The position numbers were made by a program, and so were the translations under genes. 44,457 nt of DNA from Acidobacteriota bacterium (lineage in GTDB: Bacteria; Acidobacteriota; Terriglobia; Acidiferrales; UBA7541). Shown here piece after piece: positions 16,769-25,080 of the stretch; within the stretch, counting starts at the first letter, position 1; the number at the start of each line of letters is the position of its first letter. The DNA is taken from contig QHYH01000145.1 of the NCBI GenBank assembly GCA_003223215.1, positions 1 through 44,457 on the forward strand. Reading direction: 5' to 3'. The notes below the pieces were generated by a model. The model had not been told where the DNA came from. It ran no database searches and saw nothing but the letters and a program-made list of their open reading frames with translations.

Positions 16769-18394
16769 ATGCCAAAACGACTGCTGAGGAGAATTGTACC
16801 GCTGGGTGTCACCCTATTCATGTCAGTCGGTGCTGTGGTTTCGCAGGCAAAGGCCGACATTTTTAACGTCAAGGATTACGGAGCAACGGGGAAGAAGGCG
16901 GACAACGCCAGGACCGCCATTCAAAAGGCCATCGACGCCTGCGCCAAAGCTGGCGGCGGCATCGTCTACCTGCCTCCTGGCGACTACACCAGCGGCACGA
17001 TTCACCTCCGCAGTCACGTCAGGTTCTGGATCGAGGCCGGAGCCACGTTGTTCAGCGCAGAGGAGGACGCAGCGTTCGACACCGATGGGCTGCTTTTCGG
17101 CGAAGACCTCATCAACATCAGCATTGAAGGCCGTGGAACCATTAACGGCCAGTCGGAATACGACTGGCGCATGAATATTATCGATGACGGGTACATCCGC
17201 GACAATCAGAAATCGGCTGAGGCGGCCGGAGTGCCGTTGATGCGATCCTTTCCTAAGGGAATGGGCCAGCGGAAAATCTACCCGCATATGATTAAGTTGC
17301 TACGCTGCACAGACGTGCTGATTGAAGGCGTTTCGATCATCGATTCCCCAAGTTGGACGATTTATCCCTATGCCTGCGAGCGGCTTCGTATTGACGGCAT
17401 CTACATCAGAACGGACCAGAAGCTGGGCGTGTGGGCCGACGGCATTGACCCGGACGGCTGCAAGGACGTAGTGATCGCGAACAGCGTTATTGAAACCGGT
17501 GACGACGCCATCGTGTTTTACTCCTCCGGGGCGTCAGGCTTTCCTCCGAAGGCGAGTGAGAACATCACCATCACGAATTGTCGCCTTTCATCTTCATCCA
17601 GCGCGATCAAGTTCTGCGACGGCAATTCCGTTGCGGTTCGCAACGTCACTATCAATAACGTCGTGATCACGCATTCGAATCGTGGGCTCGCCTTCATGGT
17701 GTACGACGGCGGCGTTGTGGAAAACGTCGTGATCTCGAACGTGGTGATCAACATCGACCGTTTTGACTGGTTCTGGTGGGGCAACGGTGATCCCATCTAC
17801 TTCACCGTTCAACGCCGGAGCGAAAGCCTCGGCCTTCCTGTGAAGCCGGACGAGCCGCCGGCCGGAGCAATCCGAAACGTCATCGTCCGCAACGTCATTG
17901 CGCATGGCAAAGGAGCGTGCCTGATCAACGGCCATCCCGATAGCTGGCTGGACCACGTGAGCCTCGAAAATATCAAACTCTATCTCTCAACCGATCCTTC
18001 CGCCGCTTATGACCGATCAGTGAACGCAATGCAGGTTCATTACGGTAAAAACTTGACCCTCAGGGATGTTGAGGTCATCTGGGACAAGCCTGAGCTGAAC
18101 AAATGGGGAAGTGCGCTCTACTTTGAGGATGTTCAGGGATTGAAGGTGATTGGCTTTTCCGGCAGGCCGGCGAAGCCGAATGCGGACACTCCCGCCATTG
18201 TATTGAACAAGGTTGAGGGCGCGACCATCTCCAACTCAACAGCTCAACAGGGCACACGCGTGTTTCTTGGCGTGACCGGAACCAATACGCGGGATATCCT
18301 TCTGGAGGGAAATGAATTGCACAATGCCCAACTGCCGTATCAGCTCTTCGGCGGAACCAAAGAGGGTATTGTGAAGGCAATTAACAATTTTTGA
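16769..18394 (+). CDS. Glycoside hydrolase family 28-like (pectinase-type beta-helix) protein
   Basis: Secreted right-handed beta-helix enzyme of 541 residues, probably acting on pectin-type polysaccharide or galacturonides. I choose the ATG at 16769 (GGAG six bases upstream) over the ATG at 16763, which abuts the SD. The signal peptide is PKRLLRRIVPLGVTLFMSVG with cleavage after about QAKA. The N-terminal pectate-lyase-superfamily motif is FNVKDYGATGKKADNARTAI. Catalytic-region motifs: WADGIDPDGC near residue 225 and ETGDDAIVF near 244, matching GH28 motifs I and II. The usual GHG is replaced by SSSAIKF, as in some bacterial subgroups, so exact activity is unclear. It sits in the tRNA-Val-bracketed segment with an alpha-glucuronidase-like gene. 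Confidence 0.85.
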   Translation: MPKRLLRRIVPLGVTLFMSVGAVVSQAKADIFNVKDYGATGKKADNARTAIQKAIDACAKAGGGIVYLPPGDYTSGTIHLRSHVRFWIEAGATLFSAEEDAAFDTDGLLFGEDLINISIEGRGTINGQSEYDWRMNIIDDGYIRDNQKSAEAAGVPLMRSFPKGMGQRKIYPHMIKLLRCTDVLIEGVSIIDSPSWTIYPYACERLRIDGIYIRTDQKLGVWADGIDPDGCKDVVIANSVIETGDDAIVFYSSGASGFPPKASENITITNCRLSSSSSAIKFCDGNSVAVRNVTINNVVITHSNRGLAFMVYDGGVVENVVISNVVINIDRFDWFWWGNGDPIYFTVQRRSESLGLPVKPDEPPAGAIRNVIVRNVIAHGKGACLINGHPDSWLDHVSLENIKLYLSTDPSAAYDRSVNAMQVHYGKNLTLRDVEVIWDKPELNKWGSALYFEDVQGLKVIGFSGRPAKPNADTPAIVLNKVEGATISNSTAQQGTRVFLGVTGTNTRDILLEGNELHNAQLPYQLFGGTKEGIVKAINNF

Positions 18395-18438
18395 CTTCGG
18401 TTGTGTTGTTCCGAATGGGCTTTGCTCGGAGCTAACGC

Positions 18439-19724
18439 ATGACTAATCGACGAGGATTCCTATATAGCGTGTTCGCTTCCGCGCTCGGCGGAGCGATGTC
18501 GACTAGGGCCGCGCCCGCGCCCACTCCCAGAGGCCTTCCTCCTTTCCCCGACGATAACGACCCTGAATTCTGGGATCGGATTCGAGATCAATTCTATATT
18601 CCGGGCGGCGAAGCCTTTTTCAATACTGGAACGATTGGCTCCGTACCACGACCGGTTCTGGAGAGGGTGATCGAAGACATGCGCACCCCTGGAAGCAACC
18701 GTGACGCGTTGGGATTATTCCGAAAACACGCCCAATTGGATCAGCGGCTACTCCCCGGAATTGCCCTTGCGGGACAAGCTGGGGAAGCTGGTAAACGTGG
18801 AAGGGAAAGACATCGCGCTGACACAGAATGCCACCTTCGGCTCAAATTTCGTGGCGAACGGGCTAAGCCTGAAATGAGGGGATGAAGTTATTCTTACAGA
18901 CCGCGAACATCCGGGAGCCATCTGCGCGTGGCAGGAACGGGCCAAAAAGACAGGATTGTGCTGAAGCAGGTGCTAATTCCTACTCCCGCAAATGATCCGG
19001 ATCAATTGGTAGAGTTGTTTGCTGGGACCATCACTTCGCGGACGCGCGTGCTGGCATTTCCCCATATTATTTCATCCACCGCAGTGGTCCTTCCGGCAAG
19101 ACGCCTGACGGAGCTCGCACACCAGCACGGCTGCCTCGCCCTTGTTGACGGAGCACAGGCTCTCGGACAGATTCCAGTGGGCTTGCAAGACATTGGTTGC
19201 GACGCTTATTTTGCGAGCCCGCACAAATGGCTCCTGGCGCCTCCGGGAAATGGCATGTTTTATATCCGGCGCGATCAGAGGGAGAAGTTCTGGACGACGC
19301 TGTGCAGTTTCGCATGGGACGACCAGACGGATGGAATGTACCGCTTCATGCAGTATGGCACGGGCAATCGCTCTCTCTTGACAGGCCTCGATGCCGCTCT
19401 GGACTTTCACTTCCGGATAGGCCCTGGCCGGATTTACAAGCGCATGCGCTTTCTCGCCGACCGTTTGCGAAACGGTCTTCAGCAGATTCCGCGCGCCAGA
19501 ATTGGCTCGCCCGTTCATCCGGAGCTCGCCGGCGCGACAGTGTGCCATAGGGTTGAAGGATTGCCGGCGGCAAAACTTGAATCGGAACTGTGGGCTAAGA
19601 AATGGATCAGGGTCCGCTCACAGGGAGATCAGGTTGGCGTGCGGCAGTCATGCCAGGTTTACAACAGCGAAGCGGGAGCGATGCCACGCTTGAAATCGTG
19701 CGCAGCCTTGCCCCACATGCATAA
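18439..19724 (+). pseudogene. Tat-exported class V aminotransferase (isopenicillin-N-epimerase-like), broken
   Basis: PLP enzyme gene with at least four lesions. It starts at the ATG 18439 with a twin-arginine signal (NRRGFLYSVFASALGGAMS). The frame shifts near 18700, after which WISGYSPELPLRDKLGKLV reads in another frame. An in-frame TGA stands at 18875-18877 (between LSLK and GDEVILTDREHPGA). A second shift near 18960 restores the original frame at VLKQVLIPTP. A last shift near 19680 leads to DATLEIVRSLAPHA and the probable original stop at 19722-19724. Fold features survive: ALVDGAQALGQIPV and the PLP-lysine motif YFASPHKWLLAPPGNG. Two open pieces remain (18439-18885 and 18928-19788), but neither encodes a whole enzyme. 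The start is 44 bp after the GH28 stop, so it probably once formed an operon with it. Confidence 0.88.
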
Positions 19725-19773
19725 ACCTTCGCTGCGTCGACCCTTGCTCGCGACATGCCCTGATCACTTACAC

Positions 19774-19800
19774 AGCACCCCGTTCTGAGGGGCGGGTGCT
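19774..19800. other. Inverted repeat between convergent genes
   Basis: AGCACCC and GGGTGCT form 7-bp arms in the gap between the aminotransferase pseudogene and the convergent glycosidase gene. It might end transcription, but no T-run follows on either strand. Confidence 0.3.
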
Positions 19801-19995
19801 GGGTGATGATTGGAAGATGAAAGCGACGCCCGAAGCCGGGAGCTGGGCCGGAATGCCTTCTTCACTTCTTCGTTTGGTTCTCTCAGGAAAGTTCCTGCAG
19901 TTCATATAGTGACGCGAATTTCCATCGGGACCTTGGGGGTCGGAAATTGACCCGAGCATATCATTCCCAACAAATGTCGCACCTTTTCATCGCCA

Positions 19996-22488
19996 TCAGG
20001 AGGCGCTAAGGTCCGGCGGAAAGAGCCGCTCCCACGGAACGTGCCGCAAATAGGGTTTACCGGAGTGGTAATTTACGATGTTTTGCGCCGCCTGGCAGAC
20101 CAAATCGAATCCGAGTATTGCGCGCGCATTCAAATGGTATAGAACCCCGAGATCGGACGGGTGATCCATGAACTCAGCGTACTTTCGTGTGGCCGCCTGC
20201 ACCTGCCTGCTCGATACTGAGAATCCATCCAACGCCTTGTTCAGTTCCGCGACGAATTGCTGATGCGACAGCTTGCTGCGATCCTTGAATGCCTTATCCA
20301 ATATCAAATAAGCCTTTCGCATCGTCACCAGCGCGGCGATGTAGTCGCGGTAAGATTCTGTCCGGTTGATCGTGTAGCGAAGTTCGTAGTCGCCGTGCGG
20401 GGCAACATCCGGCAAAGCCGCGCGCATTTCTTCCAGCGCTTTATTCAAGTAGCCGATCGAGCCCTGGAATCGAACAATCGTGTCAGGCAGTTCCGTGATG
20501 AATCCCTTCCAATCGGAAATCGTGGGTCCATCAAAGGCATCGGGTTGGGTGAAGAACCGGTGTCCCATGTGAACCTCCGGCAAGGATGTGCAACAATTCA
20601 TCATCGTGTACAAGTACCAGTAGCTGTTGTAGGCAACGTATTCCTGATTGTCTTCGAGCGCCATGAAGGCGCGGTACATTGCGGGTGCCGCCTTATCGCC
20701 AAACAGCCGGCTCGAATAGTCTTTGTAAAAGTCCTCGGGCCCCAATTGCGGAGCCCATCCGGCCTTGGCGAGGAAGGAGCTGTTGGTCTCTGTCCCGCGA
20801 ACCCGATCGATCTGTCCGGCGAAGCCCGATAATCCGTATTTCAGGCCATCGGTGAAAATTTTGTCGTTGACGCTATATTGCCGCACGCTGAACTGCATTC
20901 CCATCATTTCAAAGTCATCGTCCACGCGCGGCTCAATCGTTCTTTCACGCTCTCCCATGGCGCTGAATATCTGCATGGGAAGGCCCGCCGGAGTCCACAC
21001 CCCGCTGGATTCCATATCAGTAAAGGGAACGTCTTTCGGCAACAGTTTGTTGAATAACGGCAGCGCATACCCGCGTCCAACGCCCATGAGCCCGATTTTT
21101 GCATGGGGCGTCATCGCGTCCCGCTGTTTCAGCAGGTACTGGAAGAGATCCAAGTAGCCGATATTCGAATCCACTACCAAATCGGAATCCTGAGGAATGT
21201 CGATGATCCAGGGAACTCGCGCTTTCCGCAGCTCAAAAAACTCAGGACGTTTCTGCTCAAAGAAAGCCCGGTGTTTTTCGTTGTTAAGCTCTGGATACAT
21301 CTCGCCCACGTTCAAAAAATACCCCTCGGCCTCAGGGTAGGTGTCGATGAGCGCTTTCAACCGACTCACTTGAATTTCGCGATTGGTTTGGTCCAGAGGA
21401 TGGACGAACGATCCCGCCAGATTCATGAAGGGCAGACTCCCGATTTCTTCGCAGTATCGCGCCAGGTTTGGTGGCAATGCATCCAGTTCCACGGCCAGCC
21501 ACACCTTGATTCCGCGCTGGTTGGCGTGCCGGATGATTTTGTGCAACAGGTCCTCCGCGACCTGAAAAGCCTGGTCAGAGGTTTCGACATTTTGCATTTC
21601 CGGCGGCGCAAGTCTGCGAAATTTAAAGCGTTCTTTGCCAATCGAAACATCGTCGGTGGTTCGAGAGCCAAATCCACCGTAAGCCCACGTCATGAACCCG
21701 CTCTCCTTCGCGGAAACGTCGCCGAGCATCGCAGTCTCGCCCTTGTAACTGTATTTCAACCACGGTTCGTAAGAGAACCACCAGAACTGCATGTAATTGC
21801 ACTTCATCTTCGCCATTTGGTCGATCAACTTGGCGTAGTCGTCGTAGGAGAACATCGTGGCATTCTCGTAGCCTCCAGCCTGGACAAGAAACCCTCGTCT
21901 GGGCATTGCTGGTTCCATGCGCACATCGAGGAACGGAATCACCAGATGAGTGCGTGGTTCCGGGATAATGTCGCCCGTCAGACGAAACGTGACCCCAAGC
22001 CGTTCGATGAATTCATAGACGCCATAGAGCGTGGACAGGCCGTCGTTCCCGGCGATGACCACGATGGCTCGATTCCTCACCCGGCCGGATTTGATCAGAA
22101 ATCCCTCAGGCTTCAGGCTAGCGAAATTCAGTTGCAGAGCTGATGCTGTTTCCTTTGCGGTTTTGTTTACTACCGTGCCGCCCACGATCAGCATGGATTC
22201 CTGCGTGGTTGCGACTTCACCGTCCGAAACGATCTTTACCGTTGCGCCGGAGAGGATCTTCAAATATTTGGCGAGTTCGGCAGCCGCAAACTGATAAGTC
22301 TCGTTGGACCGCTCACCGAGGACAATTGAGACTTGAGCCTGCCCGGCCGAGGCGATCACTATTTGTCCGGACCTTTGCGCGGCCGCGTGCGCATGCTGAG
22401 CGGCGAGAAAATTGGCAAAGAATTGCGTCCCCGCAAAAACTGTGTGAAGGATCACACGATGAAGACTGAAAACGGCGGCATGACACAT
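19996..22488 (-). CDS. Alpha-glucuronidase-like glycoside hydrolase (GH67 N-terminal-type domain), secreted
   Basis: Large 830-residue secreted protein. The ATG at 22488 has AAGGA eight bases upstream; the hydrophobic leader ends near AQHAHAAAQ. An N-terminal GH67-type beta domain (NETYQFAAAELAKYLKILSG, then VVIAGNDGLSTLYGVYEFIE and RLGVTFRLTGD) precedes a TIM-barrel-like part (MKCNYMQFWWFSYEPWLKYS, GIKVWLAVELDALPPNLARY, EAEGYFLNVGEMYPEL) and a helical C-terminus. The GEMYPEL acid may be catalytic, but I cannot assign it. Such proteins are annotated as alpha-glucuronidase family; the real substrate could be another uronic-acid-bearing glycan. It is transcribed toward the pectinase/aminotransferase pair. 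Confidence 0.75.
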   Translation of the reverse strand: MCHAAVFSLHRVILHTVFAGTQFFANFLAAQHAHAAAQRSGQIVIASAGQAQVSIVLGERSNETYQFAAAELAKYLKILSGATVKIVSDGEVATTQESMLIVGGTVVNKTAKETASALQLNFASLKPEGFLIKSGRVRNRAIVVIAGNDGLSTLYGVYEFIERLGVTFRLTGDIIPEPRTHLVIPFLDVRMEPAMPRRGFLVQAGGYENATMFSYDDYAKLIDQMAKMKCNYMQFWWFSYEPWLKYSYKGETAMLGDVSAKESGFMTWAYGGFGSRTTDDVSIGKERFKFRRLAPPEMQNVETSDQAFQVAEDLLHKIIRHANQRGIKVWLAVELDALPPNLARYCEEIGSLPFMNLAGSFVHPLDQTNREIQVSRLKALIDTYPEAEGYFLNVGEMYPELNNEKHRAFFEQKRPEFFELRKARVPWIIDIPQDSDLVVDSNIGYLDLFQYLLKQRDAMTPHAKIGLMGVGRGYALPLFNKLLPKDVPFTDMESSGVWTPAGLPMQIFSAMGERERTIEPRVDDDFEMMGMQFSVRQYSVNDKIFTDGLKYGLSGFAGQIDRVRGTETNSSFLAKAGWAPQLGPEDFYKDYSSRLFGDKAAPAMYRAFMALEDNQEYVAYNSYWYLYTMMNCCTSLPEVHMGHRFFTQPDAFDGPTISDWKGFITELPDTIVRFQGSIGYLNKALEEMRAALPDVAPHGDYELRYTINRTESYRDYIAALVTMRKAYLILDKAFKDRSKLSHQQFVAELNKALDGFSVSSRQVQAATRKYAEFMDHPSDLGVLYHLNARAILGFDLVCQAAQNIVNYHSGKPYLRHVPWERLFPPDLSAS

Positions 22489-22613
22489 TTTCGAAATCCT
22501 TCAGCCTTGATTGCTCACAGAATGTAGGAAATTCTGGCGGCCCACATATATACCACATCTGGAATCTCCGGGCTTCATCACCTGAGATCATTTTCTTGTT
22601 TCAAAGGGGATTT

Positions 22614-22690
22614 TGGTGGACCAGGGAGGTTCGAACTCCCGGACCATGGTTGCTGCCCGATTAGCACCGCTAACCGGACATCTCTAACAA
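22614..22690 (-). other. Degenerate tRNA-like 3' fragment
   Basis: On the minus strand a perfect T arm (GGGAG TTCGAAC CTCCC) is followed by TGGTCC and ACCA. The acceptor 3' strand resembles that of tRNA-Lys but is one base short, and no matching 5' strand (GGACCA) exists within 90 bp upstream. The middle contains a long inverted repeat (CCGGTTAGC/GCTAATCGG) instead of a normal anticodon arm. I call it a decayed tRNA end, not a functional gene. Confidence 0.5.
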
Positions 22691-22716
22691 TGCCGCGCGT
22701 CAAGTCTTTTTATTGA

Positions 22717-22950
22717 TTGTTCTTTTCTTTTTCCTTCCTCTTTGCACAACTCTCCATTCACCCCTGCGAATGGTCTTGTTCGTTTTTCTTTGACGCTCTG
22801 GGCACGCGCTGCGCGAAGCAACTGATTGAGAACATCGAGTGGTGTAAACAGTGGGCTGAGAAGGTCGGCCTCGGATTCAAGCTGCCGAGCCTTCCACTCG
22901 AAATTGGCCAACCTTCGCAGTCCAAAACTCAGCCCGCGAAAGCGGCATAA
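22717..22950 (+). pseudogene. Possible gene tail next to tRNA-Val (family unknown)
   Basis: A plus-strand frame ends at 22950, 24 bp from the tRNA repeat. Its last ~50 residues look protein-like (FDALGTRCAKQLIENIEWCK, QWAEKVGLGFKLPSLPLEIG) while the upstream part is Phe/Ser-rich translation of a T-rich tract. It could be the C-terminal tail of a lost gene, perhaps an integrase given its place beside an attachment-like site, but I see no integrase motif. Confidence 0.25.
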
Positions 22951-22974
22951 TGGTCAGAAAATACTGAAGATAGC

Positions 22975-23023
22975 ATGGTGGGCACTGTCCGATTCGAACG
23001 GACGACCTTTCGGGTGTAAACCG
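22975..23023 (-). repeat. att-like direct repeat, right copy (inside tRNA-Val)
   Basis: The copy of the 49-bp repeat that forms the 3' part of the intact tRNA-Val, running from one base beyond the CCA end to the anticodon arm. With 16107-16155 it brackets about 6.8 kb. Confidence 0.85.
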
Positions 23024-23051
23024 AACGCTCTAACCGCTGAGCTAAGCGCCC
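22976..23051 (-). tRNA. tRNA-Val (anticodon UAC)
   Basis: Full cloverleaf on the minus strand: acceptor GGGCGCT/AGTGCCC (one G-U pair), D arm GCTC/GAGC, anticodon stem TTCGG/CCGAA with loop TTTACAC (anticodon TAC), T arm GTCCG TTCGAAT CGGAC, discriminator A and an encoded CCA. Length is 73 nt plus CCA. It reads GUA valine codons. A good promoter lies just upstream. Confidence 0.96.
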
Positions 23052-23061
23052 AATGAAATTC

Positions 23062-23090
23062 ATCGTACAGGAAGCATAGGGACGGGTCAA
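23062..23090 (-). promoter_or_regulatory. Promoter of tRNA-Val
   Basis: Minus-strand TTGACC (23090-23085), a 17-base spacer and TACGAT (23067-23062). Transcription would begin a few bases before the tRNA 5' end at 23051. Confidence 0.6.
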
Positions 23091-23231
23091 CGCGCGTGCG
23101 TTCTCTACTTTTTCCCCGAGGCCTTCTTTCCAGCATTTTGTCGAAAATCCCTCAGCCTGCGTTTTCTTGCACTTTGCTCCCGCAGCCAGTAAACTAACTT
23201 GCTCATAATTACCCGAGGAAATTGACTAGAG

Positions 23232-23513
23232 ATGCTGCTCGTACGCGATTTTGTGGCTCACATGGCTAGTGAGGTGGTGAAGCGCCTGGTGGAGGGCGGG
23301 CAAATTGAGGTTAAGGCCCGGGACGCGGTGACCACGCGCATCCGCCAGCGCATGCTCGAGGAGTTGACCGTCGAGGACCGGCTCAACGAGGAAGTGCGGC
23401 AGATCCTCGTCGAGCGCCAGGATGAGATGCGCAGCAACGGCGTGTCTTACCAGGAGATGTACAAAAAGGTGAAGCAACACTTGGCGAGGGACCGAAAGCT
23501 GGTTTTACGGTAA
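23232..23513 (+). CDS. DUF507 family protein (copy 1)
   Basis: Small, highly charged helical protein of 93 residues, function unknown. Features: LVRDFVAHMASEVVKRLVEG, then RIRQRMLEELTVEDRLNEEV and ILVERQDEMRSNGVSYQEMY. The second half matches the DUF507 pattern of an acidic linker, an EVR motif and a lysine-rich end. It lies divergently from tRNA-Val and 142 bp before a second member of the family, so the two probably form one unit. Confidence 0.75.
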   Translation: MLLVRDFVAHMASEVVKRLVEGGQIEVKARDAVTTRIRQRMLEELTVEDRLNEEVRQILVERQDEMRSNGVSYQEMYKKVKQHLARDRKLVLR

Positions 23514-23655
23514 GGAAGGGGAGTCGAAAACCGGTATTGGAAACCCGCGGACAAGTTTCTCTCGAATTTCGAGCTATGAGCGTCGATTTTCCGGTTTCCG
23601 TGGCAATTGGGTTGGCCACAAAGAATGGGTTAGCGGGAAAGGGAACCGTAAGAGC

Positions 23656-23964
23656 ATGATGCGACTGAGCCGTGAAAAAATTGTCAGACTCTCGCACCAA
23701 GTTACCGATGTGCTGGTGTCCAGCGACGAAGTGGAATTCATCGACGACCGCGACACCATTCGTCAGCAAATCGTACAGATCCTGACCGCCATGCTCAAGG
23801 ACGAAGAAAAAATCGAGCTGGAAGTCCGCAAGCGCATTACCTCGCAGAAGAAGGAAATCCTCGAAGGCAGCGAGGAATGGGACGTGCTGCACAAGAAGTA
23901 TTACCAGGACGAATTGCGCCGCCTCGGCATCGCTTCCGCTCCTGACGACCGCCACCGCGCCTGA
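23656..23964 (+). CDS. DUF507 family protein (copy 2)
   Basis: 102-residue DUF507 protein with the canonical pattern: MRLSREKIVRLSHQVTDVLV, DEVEFIDDRDTIRQQIVQIL, EEKIELEVRKRITSQKKEIL, EGSEEWDVLHKKYYQDELRR. The start could be 23656 or the adjacent ATG at 23659. It differs from copy 1 in retaining the full C-terminal W-D-V-L-x-x-K-Y-Y motif. No catalytic residues are evident; the family function is not established. Confidence 0.85.
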   Translation: MMRLSREKIVRLSHQVTDVLVSSDEVEFIDDRDTIRQQIVQILTAMLKDEEKIELEVRKRITSQKKEILEGSEEWDVLHKKYYQDELRRLGIASAPDDRHRA

Positions 23965-24574
23965 AGCCAGTCTTAGTCCCAAGTCTTGCGTGTTCGATGG
24001 CCATGCCTTTTTTGTCCACAGAACCCCGCGCGTGAAGCGCTTGAATTCGAGAATGATTTAGAACGAAACGCGAAGACCCAGGAAGGCCCAGTTCGACTGG
24101 CAATGTCGTTGCCATCCAAAGTAAACCGTCGAGGATATTTTCGCGAACCCTGGCTCCCCGTCAAGTCAGGGATTTTTAGGCATTTCTATGAAGGTCTTGG
24201 TTCGACGCGGGGGCGCCGAGCAGAGCGCCCCGGTCTTCACCTGCGGAGCAATTCAGGTGTTTACCGGATTGAGCCCTGCCCCGGAAGGTGCAAAGTAACC
24301 TCACAAATGCAATGCTGTGGCTAGTTATTGGGGGTGAGTTCCTTTGGAGTTCCACATCCTCGGTCACACCCCGGGAGCCCAAGGAGTTCACCCCTCCCGC
24401 CCCTGCCACGGAACTGCGTAACAGAATGCCTCGGAGATCGGCCTCGATGTCTTTTGCGAGAAGCCAGAGGGTTTCAGACCTACATCTCAGCTGTAGATGG
24501 ACGACAGGAAAGAAGATAAACGGCAAGAAGGCCCGGCCAAGCGCCAGCCGCCTGAACACTTGCTTCGCCGTGCA
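23965..24574. other. 610-bp gap without a recognised gene
   Basis: Open frames are present on both strands (for example minus 24176-24559) but none looks like a protein: low-complexity Arg/Ser/Leu content, no motif and no SD. No hairpin, tRNA or clear promoter was seen. Confidence 0.4.
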
Positions 24575-24973
24575 TCAGGGATCGCAGCAATCGTAATTGC
24601 GTTGCTCAAAAATCTTGCCATCCTTGAATTGCAGAAACGCTGCGAAGTGGGCGCGCATCTCGGCTCCCGCTGGCTTGCACTGAAGCGGCGCGGCCAGAGT
24701 GCCTGTCCAGACAATTTCCAGCGCCACGGTATCTCCGCTAGACCGTTCATTCTTGATTTCATACTTCTGACGAGTTATGGCTTTGTTACCGCGGTCGGCG
24801 GCGGCGCGTATTCCAGCCAACTCATCGCGGCTGCCGTTGGGAAAGAAGCGGCTGGAAAGATTTCCACGACCGCTTCCGGCGCAAAGAACTGAGCGATTTC
24901 GTCGCCGCGCGCCGGACTCAATGACTTCAATGTACCGCCTCGCCGCTGCCAGGTTCTCTGCGGGTCCGCCCAT
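24575..24973 (-). CDS. NTF2/SnoaL-like small protein with a compensated frameshift
   Basis: About 132 residues. The ATG at 24973 has AGGAG seven to nine bases upstream. It opens PAENLAAARRYIEVIESGA and closes with a SnoaL-like end (MRAHFAAFLQFKDGKIFEQR, then NYDCCDP). Between about 24910 and 24850 the frame encodes Arg/Ser-rich residues unlike the family, while the neighbouring frame reads DEIAQFFAPEAVVEIFP, exactly what the fold expects. A one-base loss in GCGCGGCGAC and a compensating change about 50 bases later explain this. It is either a mutated gene or an indel error. Function: cone-shaped ligand pocket or isomerase-type fold, substrate unknown. Confidence 0.65.
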   Translation of the reverse strand: MGGPAENLAAARRYIEVIESGARRRNRSVLCAGSGRGNLSSRFFPNGSRDELAGIRAAADRGNKAITRQKYEIKNERSSGDTVALEIVWTGTLAAPLQCKPAGAEMRAHFAAFLQFKDGKIFEQRNYDCCDP

Positions 24974-25080
24974 GCGCGCTTCTCCTGTCATGCCCGAAGG
25001 TCCGGCACGCGGATTTTAGCCGAGCCATCTCGGGTTCTCTAGCCTGGTGATAAAAAGGCGCGGTTTTTCCCTCGGCAGTC

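Noticed and set aside
19774-19800. Inverted repeat considered as an intrinsic terminator
   Set aside because: No T-run on either side; kept only as a low-confidence inverted repeat.
21103-22143. 346-codon plus-strand frame opposite the alpha-glucuronidase-like gene
   Set aside because: Shadow frame: rich in Gln, His and Arg, with no domain pattern, while the other strand encodes a coherent secreted protein.
22614-22690. Functional tRNA (Ser or Lys type)
   Set aside because: The acceptor 5' strand and a valid anticodon arm are missing; only the T arm and CCA end are convincing.
24176-24559. 127-codon minus-strand frame in the 24-kb gap
   Set aside because: No motif, no SD, amino-acid content typical of non-coding GC-rich DNA.
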